From positions 834,700-898,699 of the forward strand of contig NZ_KQ949024.1 of assembly GCF_001514285.1 (NCBI RefSeq): a stretch of 64,000 nt of DNA, written 5' to 3'. The stretch is from Streptomyces sp. DSM 15324 (GTDB taxonomy: Bacteria > Actinomycetota > Actinomycetes > Streptomycetales > Streptomycetaceae). The notes beneath the pieces were generated by a model. That model made no database searches, had not been told where the DNA came from, and was given only the letters and a program-made list of their open reading frames with translations. A program made the position numbers and the translations under genes. Below are positions 17,637 to 25,752 of the stretch, one piece after another (position 1 is the stretch's first letter; each line of letters opens with the position of its first letter).

Positions 17637-18081
17637 GCGGTTCGCTCCTCGCTGAATTTCAGGTGGGGCCCTTCTGGGTAAGGGCGCGGCTTCGTTCGCC
17701 GCCAAGAGGGTACCGAGGCCTGGTAGAGCCGTTGTCACGCCACCCTAGGTCTGAACTCAGACTAGTCCAGGGTCGCATGCGTGTTCGATCCCTCGTTGGA
17801 GTGAAGTACATATCACGTTCCCTTCGAGGCATGAACCATTTAGGCTCCGGGCACGTCCTCATGAACAAACCGGCAATCCAGCCGGGGAGGATCGAGACCA
17901 TGACCGACAGCGCGAAACCGTAAGCACCACCGAGACGCAATACGGCACATTCGCCGCCAAACCGGCAGCAGACGGCCGCCTCGAAGATTTTTTTCGAGGA
18001 GAAGCCACGAGCGGGAACGTTTTGGGGCTGGTTGGATGTTGACCCTGGTACGACAGCTCGTCGAGCTAGAGAAGAGGCGAC
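17637..18081. promoter_or_regulatory. Divergent promoter region, parE / DUF7455-type gene
   Basis: 445 bases with no convincing gene; the short frames here lack coding features. It must hold the promoters for parE (minus) and the small gene at 18082 (plus). It contains a 20-base palindrome (17746-17765) and an AT-rich patch (ATTTTTTTC near 17988). A TTGACC at about 18040 could be the -35 of the plus-strand gene, but I do not see a clean -10. Confidence 0.5.
17746..17765. promoter_or_regulatory. Palindrome upstream of parE
   Basis: GTCTGA at 17749-17754 and TCAGAC at 17757-17762 are perfect complements around AC, and the symmetry continues as CTA...TAG with one bulged base. It lies about 110 bases upstream of the parE start. 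This looks like an operator for a dimeric regulator, identity unknown. Confidence 0.4.
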
Positions 18082-18312
18082 GTGACTACTGTTCTGACCC
18101 CCGCGAGCCCGCTGACGGCCGCTGACCGCTGCGACCGCTGCGGCGCCCAGGCGTACGTGCGCGTGGTCCTGCTCAGCGGCGGAGAACTGCTCTTCTGCGC
18201 CCACCACGGCCGCAAGTTCGAGCCGGAACTCAAGAAGATCGCCGCTGAAATACAGGACGAGACGGAGCGGCTGACGACCGTTCCCGCATCTGCCTCCGAC
18301 GAAGAGCGCTGA
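18082..18312 (+). CDS. Small zinc-ribbon-like protein (DUF7455 type)
   Basis: 76 aa. A Cys pair in DRCDRCGAQAYV and a second metal-binding pair in FCAHHGRK suggest a small zinc ribbon; the tail is charged and probably helical (PELKKIAAEIQDETERL). The protein matches the pattern of short actinobacterial proteins found near hrdB-type sigma genes. GTG 18082 follows GAAGAGG. It stands alone, divergent from parE, and ends before a strong bidirectional terminator. Role unknown. Confidence 0.85.
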   Translation: MTTVLTPASPLTAADRCDRCGAQAYVRVVLLSGGELLFCAHHGRKFEPELKKIAAEIQDETERLTTVPASASDEER

Positions 18313-18356
18313 TCCGAAGCGTCCACGACGAGCCACCATCGGCACAGGCCGGTACA

Positions 18357-18392
18357 CGGGCGGCGGCCCCTGGAAACAGGGGCCACCGCCCG
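18357..18392. terminator. Bidirectional terminator
   Basis: A 16-bp stem with one mismatch (18357-18372 with 18377-18392) closed by a GAAA tetraloop, between the convergent zinc-ribbon gene and trypsin gene. Confidence 0.85.
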
Positions 18393-18478
18393 CTCTCGTG
18401 GCTTCCTCGTCCGCCGACGCACTTCCCGGGCGGCGCCGCACCGCCGGCAGAGGCGAGGAGAACCGGCTGGAGACGTCG

Positions 18479-19405
18479 TCAGAGGGCTTTTCCGGTCCCC
18501 TTGTGGGGTCCGTGCCTCTTCGCGGACCCGTGCCCCTCGTGGGGCCCGCGCCTTGTGGCGGACCCGTGCCCCTTGGGCCCCCGGCCCCGCCCCATGGCCC
18601 GGACGATCTCGGAGACGCGGGTGTAGACCCCCGGGCTCTCCGGCCTCCCGCAACCGCTGCCCCAGGACACCAGCCCGATCAGCCGGCCCTGTGCGACCAG
18701 CGGCCCGCCACTGTCCCCCTGGCAGGCGTCCCGCCCGCCCCGCTCGTCCCCGGCGCACACCATGCTCGCCGAGAGGTACTTGCCGTCGGCGGAGCCCGGG
18801 TAGGCCCGCTCACAGACCGCGTCGGCCAGCACATGGACATGGGCGGCCCGCAGTCGGCGGGGATACGCGCCGAACCCCGTGGTGTCCCCCCAGCCGGTGA
18901 TCACGGCCTCCGTCCCGGGCCGGTACGCAGCGTCGCCCGGTCCGGCCAAACCGATGGCCGAAGCCCTGGACAGGGGCTCGGCGAGGGTGAGCACGGCGAA
19001 GTCGCCGGCGTTGGTGCCGCTGTCGTAGGCCGGGTTCACCCAGGCCTCCCGGACGGCGATCTCCCGGCCCTCGTCCGTGTAGAGATCCGTACGGCCCGTG
19101 ATGACCCTCAGATCGCGCGCCCGATCCGGCGGCGCCCCCAGGACGTCCTCGCCCATGCAGTGGGCCGCTGTGAGCACCGTCGTGGGGTCCACCACCACAC
19201 CGCCGCAGAACTGTCCCGACCTCATACGTCCGAACCGGTCACGGCTGGACAGCGCGACCGTCCACGGGCTCTGGGCGGCTTCGACGGGATATCCGCCCAG
19301 GACGACGTCGGAGGCCGCGGGGGCCGCGGACAGCAACGGTATGGCCACCGCGGTGGCCGCCAGTGCCAATGGCCGGGCCAGCGCCCGGACAAAGCGACGA
19401 CGCAT
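18479..19405 (-). CDS. Secreted trypsin-like serine protease (S1)
   Basis: 308 aa. A Sec signal peptide (basic MRRRF, hydrophobic ALATAVAIPLLSAAPAASD) leads into a chymotrypsin fold beginning VVLGGYPVEAAQSPW. The catalytic triad is visible: His in LTAAHC, Asp in NAGDFAVL, Ser in CQGDSGGPL. The Asp six residues before the serine (DACQGDSGG) predicts trypsin-like cleavage after Lys or Arg. The ATG at 19405 follows GAGGAG. The C-terminal 45 residues are a low-complexity Gly/His/Arg tail with two near-identical copies (GHGSATRRGPHE, GHGSAKRHGPHK), outside the catalytic domain. It follows hrdB but is separated from it by a strong terminator. Confidence 0.92.
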   Translation of the reverse strand: MRRRFVRALARPLALAATAVAIPLLSAAPAASDVVLGGYPVEAAQSPWTVALSSRDRFGRMRSGQFCGGVVVDPTTVLTAAHCMGEDVLGAPPDRARDLRVITGRTDLYTDEGREIAVREAWVNPAYDSGTNAGDFAVLTLAEPLSRASAIGLAGPGDAAYRPGTEAVITGWGDTTGFGAYPRRLRAAHVHVLADAVCERAYPGSADGKYLSASMVCAGDERGGRDACQGDSGGPLVAQGRLIGLVSWGSGCGRPESPGVYTRVSEIVRAMGRGRGPKGHGSATRRGPHEGHGSAKRHGPHKGTGKAL

Positions 19406-19502
19406 GCACACTCCTCACTCCGAAGTGATCGATGAACACCCAGAGTGATCCAGTGCACGGCGACCCGCGACCGCGCGCCCACGCCGAAGACACCCGTGCG
19501 GA

Positions 19503-19540
19503 CCGAAGGCCCGGCTCCCCGAGGGGAGCCGGGCCTTCGG
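19503..19540 (-). terminator. hrdB terminator
   Basis: A perfect 18-bp inverted repeat (19503-19520 and 19523-19540) separated by two bases, starting 42 bases past the hrdB stop. Confidence 0.9.
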
Positions 19541-19581
19541 CGCCGGACCGACGCGACCTGGGGTCGCGCGAGCGATCCGGC

Positions 19582-21132
<1,551 letters not shown>

Positions 21133-21296
21133 GAACAACCTCTCGGAACGTTGGAAAACGGCTTCCGGCCCCGTCCACGGCGGACAGGAGCCGACCATCG
21201 GCCATGGGGGTGGACCGACGGTGCGGGCGGGGGCCGGGAAGATGCACAGCGCCTTGAACGGCGTCCGTATTCCCTCCTCGGCTGTCACCTCTTAGG

Positions 21297-21323
21297 TCAT
21301 CGCGTTGTTTCCACAAGCGTTAC
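21297..21323 (-). promoter_or_regulatory. hrdB promoter, ECF-type
   Basis: On the minus strand, GTAACG (21318-21323) and CGATGA (21297-21302) are 15 bases apart. An AAC-type -35 with a CGATGA -10 is an extracytoplasmic-function sigma pattern. In Streptomyces the main hrdB promoter is known to depend on the ECF sigma factor ShbA. The rest of 21324-21562, between whiH and this promoter, holds no gene that I can see. Confidence 0.65.
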
Positions 21324-21562
21324 GCCCAATCTTCGTGGCCCGAGTCACACCGCGTAAGCGCTCAAAAACGGCCAGACACGGGCAGAGGTGGTCACCCGTA
21401 GTACGTACCCAGGTTGCCGCGATCCACCCCGCTCCCGGTCGCACCATCGGACCCCGCGGCCCCCGAACGGGGTTGTGCGGGGTCCGACACCGAGGGCGGG
21501 GAGCCGGCCGAGGAGGGCGGAAGGGGGACGACATCCCCGGTCGCACTTCCCGCGGCGGGCCG

Positions 21563-22450
21563 TCAGTGCTCGCGCGGCGCCGGCACGACGCGCTCCACCT
21601 CGGGGTGCACGGTGAGGAGCTGGCGCATGGCCGCCTCGGCCGCGCCGCCGTCGGCCGCGGCCAGGGCGTCGACGATCCTGCCGTGGTGCGCCAGGGATGC
21701 CTCGGTCGGCCGGTCGCAGCCCGTGACCGGACCTCCGGACACCTGCAGAGCGGCCGAGACGATCCCCGAGAGGTGCTCCAGCATGCGGTTGCCTGCGACC
21801 TGGATGAGCAAGGTGTGGAACTCGGTGTCGGCCCGGGAGTAGGTAAGTGCGTCACCCTGCCCCATGGCATGTCCCATGATCTCGACCATGTCGCCCAGCC
21901 GCTGCTGGACGTCGTCCCGTCCGTGCCCGGCGGCGAGACGGGCGGCGAGCGGCTCGATCGTCCAGCGCAGCTCGCTCAGCTCCCGTCGCTGGTCGTCGCG
22001 CTGCGGTCCGAAGGCCCGCCACTCGATGATGTCCGGATCGAGCAGATTCCAGTCGCTGACGGGACGCACGCGGGTGCCGACGTTCGGCCGGGCGCTCACC
22101 AGGCCCTTGGCCTCCAGCACGCGCAGCGACTCCCGGACGACGGTGCGGGACACCTCGAAGCGCTGGCCGATCTCCTCGGGCACCAGCGGACGGTCGGCGC
22201 CGAGATCACCCGAGACGATCATCTGGCCCAGCTGCTGGACGAGTTGGCCGTGCAGCCCGCGTCCGCGACTGCCCGCGGTGCGCCGGCCCACGCGGCCCAG
22301 CTCGGGGTCCGCGCCCTCCCAGACAGGGGTTCCCACGCGGTCGGCCACCGGAGCGTCGGCGTAGGGGTAGCGGTCGAGTTCGCCCGGGCCGGCCAGACCG
22401 GAGTCGGCGGAGCGGGCGGTGGTCATCATGGTGTGCGCAAGGGTACTCAC
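21563..22450 (-). CDS. whiH: Sporulation regulator WhiH (GntR/FadR family)
   Basis: 295 aa. The N-terminal winged helix-turn-helix (about 75-140) shows PLVPEEIGQRFEVSRTVVRE followed by LRVLEAKGLVSARPNVGTRV, the GntR signature. The C-terminal FCD-type all-helical domain contains candidate metal-ligand residues in RADTEFHTLL and LAHHGRIVDAL. Its place directly upstream of hrdB on the same strand identifies it as WhiH, which is needed for sporulation septation in aerial hyphae and is transcribed through the sporulation sigma factor WhiG. GTG 22450, preceded by AAAGG, gives the expected length; the longer frame to 22582 would run into the promoter. Confidence 0.93.
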   Translation of the reverse strand: MSTLAHTMMTTARSADSGLAGPGELDRYPYADAPVADRVGTPVWEGADPELGRVGRRTAGSRGRGLHGQLVQQLGQMIVSGDLGADRPLVPEEIGQRFEVSRTVVRESLRVLEAKGLVSARPNVGTRVRPVSDWNLLDPDIIEWRAFGPQRDDQRRELSELRWTIEPLAARLAAGHGRDDVQQRLGDMVEIMGHAMGQGDALTYSRADTEFHTLLIQVAGNRMLEHLSGIVSAALQVSGGPVTGCDRPTEASLAHHGRIVDALAAADGGAAEAAMRQLLTVHPEVERVVPAPREH

Positions 22451-22542
22451 GCATCCTTTGTCGGCTCCGCCTCCAACTGCCTTGAGGTCTTTGGTGAAAA
22501 GCACACGAAAGGGTGATCGCTCACCCCGTCGCAATTGACGCC

Positions 22543-22550
22543 TTATCGGA
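22543..22550 (-). promoter_or_regulatory. Candidate WhiG-dependent promoter -10 of whiH
   Basis: On the minus strand TCCGATAA matches the WhiG -10 consensus GCCGATAA at seven of eight positions, 93 bases before the whiH start. The TAAA -35 expected 15-16 bases upstream is not clear, so the call rests on the -10 and on established WhiG control of whiH. Confidence 0.5.
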
Positions 22551-22569
22551 AAGAAACGGGCGTTCTCCG

Positions 22570-22612
22570 GGTAGTTGTGCACACGCCATGACAGGAAGAG
22601 TGCACAACTACC
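22570..22612. repeat. 13-bp inverted repeat between ABC gene and whiH promoter
   Basis: GGTAGTTGTGCAC (22570-22582) and GTGCACAACTACC (22600-22612) are perfect complements across 17 bases. It begins just after the stop of the upstream ABC gene and reaches the -35 area of the whiH promoter. It could be a terminator for the ABC gene, although the loop is long and there is no T run, or a two-site operator; each arm itself contains the palindrome GTGCAC. Confidence 0.6.
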
Positions 22613-22613
22613 G

Positions 22614-24719
22614 TCATCGGACCCTGCTCCGCAGGTTCACCAGCACATACGCGCCCAGGAGTGCGGCGAGGGACAACGCCATTGCCCCACCCACGGGTTG
22701 GGCGATCACGCGCAGTGCCGCGAACAGATAGCGCTCTCCCCCGAAGGGCCACTGGACGAGCAGCACCTCGCGCAGTCGCAACGAGAAGCCTGCCGCAGTT
22801 CGCACGGACGCGTGCTCGGCGACCCGCTGTGCGACGGGTACCACGGCGACCGGTACGGCCAGCACGGCGGCGAGTCCGGCCGTGGTCGACCGGAAGACAC
22901 CGGCCGCGAGGACGCCGGCCCAGGCGCAGCCGACCACGAGGGCCAGCCAACTCCCACTCAGCCAAACCCACTCCGCGGGAACCCTCGCGAGCTCCCGGCC
23001 GTAGAGGAGATAGAGCATTTCGGCGTCGCAGCCCACGGTGAGGAAGGCGAGCATCAGCGCGGTGAGCCCGGCGACGAGGAGCTTGGCTCCGAGCAGTCCG
23101 AGCCTGCGGGGCACGGTGCCGCGGTCTGCGGCCAGGGCGGGGTGGCGGAACTCGTCCCCGAAGGCGAGCGCACCGAGCAGCCCCGCACCGAGCGCCGCCG
23201 GCGGCAGCGGCAGCTCCGCGGGCCACGCCGCGAGCAGCCGCGCCTGCGACGTGTGTCCCGCACGAGCCAGGAGTACGGCGATGGCGACGGACGAGAGGAG
23301 CACGGCGGCGCCCGTCAGGAATCCGGTGCCGATTCCTGCGGCACGGCGGAGTTCGTAGCGGAGGGGGCGCAGCGGGCTGGGGGCGGAGCGGACCGAGATC
23401 GGGGGCGGCAGGGCCGACGCGGAGTCGAGGTCTCCCGGCAGCGTGGCGAAGCGTGACGCCCGGGATCGGGCTCGGCGCCTGCCTCGCAGGGTGAGACCGG
23501 ACCGCTTCGGCGACCGGGGTCCGTCTCCCCCGGGGTCGGAGGCCGGCTCGGGGAAGGTCAGTTGCTCGGCGACCGCCAGCGGAAGCGGCAGGAGTTCGGG
23601 CCTGGCGACGAGTTCGGGAGCCGTTGCGTCGCCCGGAACCGAGGCAGGGGCCAACGCCGCGACCCGGGCCGGCACCGACGCCGAGGCTGAGCCTGGGGCC
23701 GGGTCTGCGCCCTCCGTCTCTCCGCCGCCCTCCGCCGCCGCGCCGCCCTCCTGCCGTACGGCACGACGCTCGCCTGCGGCGCTCTTCCCCCGTACGACGA
23801 CAGAGGCCCCCGCGCCGGACGGGCGCGGCTCAGGCACGGCGCCCGGTCCCATGTCCCCCGTCTCGTCGGCGAGTTGGTGGACGAGGATGCCGTGCCGGAA
23901 AGCGGCCTCGCCGACCTCGGCGCAGGTGCTGCCGTACACGCAGAGCCGGTTGCCGTCCTCCTGCACGACTTCGACGGAGCGGTGCGCGGTGCGCGCCTCC
24001 TTGGTCAGGAGGGCGGCCAGACGGGCGGCGTGCGGGCTGCGCACCGCCACCCGGGGGCGCAGCCGGGTGCGAGCGAAGTCGGCGACGTCCTGGTCGGCGA
24101 CAAGCCTGCCCTGTTCGAGGGTGACGACCCGGTCGGCCGTACGGACGGCCTCCTTGGGGTCGGCCGTGGTCATCAGCACAGTGCCGCCGTGGGCCGCGTG
24201 CGCACGCACCATGCCGTGCAGCCAACGGTCTTCGCGGCCGGAGAGCCCCTCGGCCGGTTCGTCGAGCACGAGGGTGTGGGGGTCCCCGAGGAGGGCGCAG
24301 GCAAGCCCCAGCCGCCGGTCCATGCCCCGGGACAGGGTGCCGAGGCGCTCGTCCCGCAGACTGATCAGACCGACCACCTCCAGCACTTCGTCGGCGCGGC
24401 GGACCGGAACCCCGGCAGCCGCGCAGAGCATCCGCAGATGACCGCGCACGGTACGGGCCGGGTGCCCGGGCACATCGCCGAGCAGCACTCCTACCTCGCG
24501 GCAGGGATGGGCGATGCGATGCAGGGGGCGGCCTCTGAAATAGGTGAGACCACGGCCCTGTTGGAGTTCGAGCATGAGTCTGAGCGCCGTGCTTTTTCCC
24601 GCGCCCGGCGCCCCGAGCAGCACGGTGACGCGGCCCGCACCTGCCTCGAAGGAGACGTCGTCGACGGCGGCTGGAAGCTCCTTGCGGGAGTCACTGGTCA
24701 ATCCGAAGGCCTGGATCAC
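22614..24719 (-). CDS. ABC transporter fusion: ATPase plus ABC-2 type membrane domain
   Basis: 701 aa. Residues about 1-220 are an ATPase domain: Walker A LLGAPGAGKST, a signature-like LSRGMDRRLG, Walker B HTLVLDEPAEGLS. A long region (about 290-430) is Ala/Pro/Glu/Ser-rich and looks disordered. The C-terminal third has about six membrane helices beginning GIGTGFLTGAAVLLSSVAIAV, as in ABC-2 exporters. Most systems encode these parts separately. GTG 24719 starts right before the ATPase fold but has a poor ribosome site (AAGG overlapping the start), so the start is uncertain. It lies just upstream of whiH. Substrate unknown. Confidence 0.8.
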   Translation of the reverse strand: MIQAFGLTSDSRKELPAAVDDVSFEAGAGRVTVLLGAPGAGKSTALRLMLELQQGRGLTYFRGRPLHRIAHPCREVGVLLGDVPGHPARTVRGHLRMLCAAAGVPVRRADEVLEVVGLISLRDERLGTLSRGMDRRLGLACALLGDPHTLVLDEPAEGLSGREDRWLHGMVRAHAAHGGTVLMTTADPKEAVRTADRVVTLEQGRLVADQDVADFARTRLRPRVAVRSPHAARLAALLTKEARTAHRSVEVVQEDGNRLCVYGSTCAEVGEAAFRHGILVHQLADETGDMGPGAVPEPRPSGAGASVVVRGKSAAGERRAVRQEGGAAAEGGGETEGADPAPGSASASVPARVAALAPASVPGDATAPELVARPELLPLPLAVAEQLTFPEPASDPGGDGPRSPKRSGLTLRGRRRARSRASRFATLPGDLDSASALPPPISVRSAPSPLRPLRYELRRAAGIGTGFLTGAAVLLSSVAIAVLLARAGHTSQARLLAAWPAELPLPPAALGAGLLGALAFGDEFRHPALAADRGTVPRRLGLLGAKLLVAGLTALMLAFLTVGCDAEMLYLLYGRELARVPAEWVWLSGSWLALVVGCAWAGVLAAGVFRSTTAGLAAVLAVPVAVVPVAQRVAEHASVRTAAGFSLRLREVLLVQWPFGGERYLFAALRVIAQPVGGAMALSLAALLGAYVLVNLRSRVR

Positions 24720-24771
24720 CTTCAGGAAGATAGCGCGCCAAATAAGGTTTTTCCGGACACAGCATGGCCGA

Positions 24772-24802
24772 CGGGGCGGGCCGCGTGGACCCGTCCGCCC
24801 CG
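24772..24802 (-). terminator. Weak hairpin between Nudix gene and ABC gene
   Basis: CGGGGCGG (24772-24779) and CCGCCCCG (24795-24802) form an 8-bp perfect stem with a 15-base loop, about 60 bases after the Nudix-type gene stop. Confidence 0.45.
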
Positions 24803-24862
24803 CCTCCCCTCGGCTTTGCCGCCGACTCCCTTGGGAGCGGGGGCAGTTGCGGGGTTCCGGTG

Positions 24863-25621
24863 TCACACCTCGGGACGCAGCATCGGCGGGTTGAGCAGCG
24901 TCGCACCCCCGGCGCGGAAGAGCTGGGCGGGGCGGCCGCCCTGGCGCGTGGTGGTACCGCCGGTGGGGACCAGGAAGCCGGGGGTGCCGGTGACCTTGCG
25001 GTGGAAGTTGCGCGGGTCGAGGGCCACGCCCCAGACCGCCTCGTAGACCCGGCGCAGCTCGCCGACCGTGAACTCGGTGGGACAGAACGCGGTCGCCAGG
25101 GAGGAGTACTCGATCTTGGACCGGGCCCGCTCCACCCCGTCCGCGAGGATCCGGGCATGATCGAAGGCGAGGGGCGCGACGGGTTCGCCGTCACGTCCGT
25201 AACCACCCTGCTGGAGCAGTTCCTCCACCGGCGCCCAGCGCGCGTTGCTCGCGTCGCCGCCGGCCCGGGGGGCGGGCAGGTCGGGGGCGAGCGCGAGGTG
25301 GGCGACGCTGACGACGCGCATTCGGGGGTCGCGCTCGGGGTCGCCGTAGGTGGCGAGCTGTTCCAGGTGGGCGCCGTTGTCCTGGGCCGGGGCGTCGGGG
25401 TCGTGGGCGAGCAGTCCGGTCTCCTCCTCCAGCTCCCGCGCGGCCGCCTGGGTGAGGTCCTCGTCGGCCCGTACGAAGCCGCCGGGGAGGGCCCATCTGC
25501 CCTGGAACGGCGACTCGCCGCGGCGCACCGCCAGTGCGCACAGGGCATGACGGCGCACGGTCAGTACGACCAGATCCACTGTGACGGCAAAGGGCGGAAA
25601 GGCTGACGGGTCGTAGGGCAT
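24863..25621 (-). CDS. Nudix domain protein with winged-helix tail, NrtR-like
   Basis: 252 aa. The Nudix domain (about 10-150) carries a full Nudix box: GGFVRADEDLTQAAARELEE followed by ETGL. The C-terminal third (FTVGELRRVYEAVWGVALDP, then NFHRKVTGTPGFLVP) is the winged helix found in NrtR-type regulators, in which the Nudix fold senses ADP-ribose or related NAD metabolites and the tail binds DNA. Because the Nudix catalytic Glu residues are kept, hydrolysis is possible too. A palindrome 14 bases before the ATG suggests autoregulation. No NAD biosynthesis gene adjoins it; the neighbour upstream is a debranching-enzyme-like protein. Confidence 0.85.
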   Translation of the reverse strand: MPYDPSAFPPFAVTVDLVVLTVRRHALCALAVRRGESPFQGRWALPGGFVRADEDLTQAAARELEEETGLLAHDPDAPAQDNGAHLEQLATYGDPERDPRMRVVSVAHLALAPDLPAPRAGGDASNARWAPVEELLQQGGYGRDGEPVAPLAFDHARILADGVERARSKIEYSSLATAFCPTEFTVGELRRVYEAVWGVALDPRNFHRKVTGTPGFLVPTGGTTTRQGGRPAQLFRAGGATLLNPPMLRPEV

Positions 25622-25634
25622 GCGGCGATCATAG

Positions 25635-25649
25635 TCGTCTTCCTGACGA
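25635..25649. promoter_or_regulatory. Candidate operator of the NrtR-like regulator
   Basis: TCGTC at 25635-25639 and GACGA at 25645-25649 are perfect complements around TTCCT, ending 14 bases upstream of the regulator ATG, with further partial symmetry outside. Nudix regulators of this group usually bind short palindromes at their own promoters. Confidence 0.5.
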
Positions 25650-25752
25650 TAAACACACCCTTCGCCGGACGCATCGATGGCTGATCCACTTCCGTTCGGC
25701 ATCGCGGCCCGAGACCACCGCCGGGCGCTGTCCCGTCCCTCGTCGTCCGAGG

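Noticed and set aside
17663..17923. 86-codon plus-strand frame between parE and the zinc-ribbon gene
   Set aside because: Poor codon usage for this genome, no good ribosome site and no family features.
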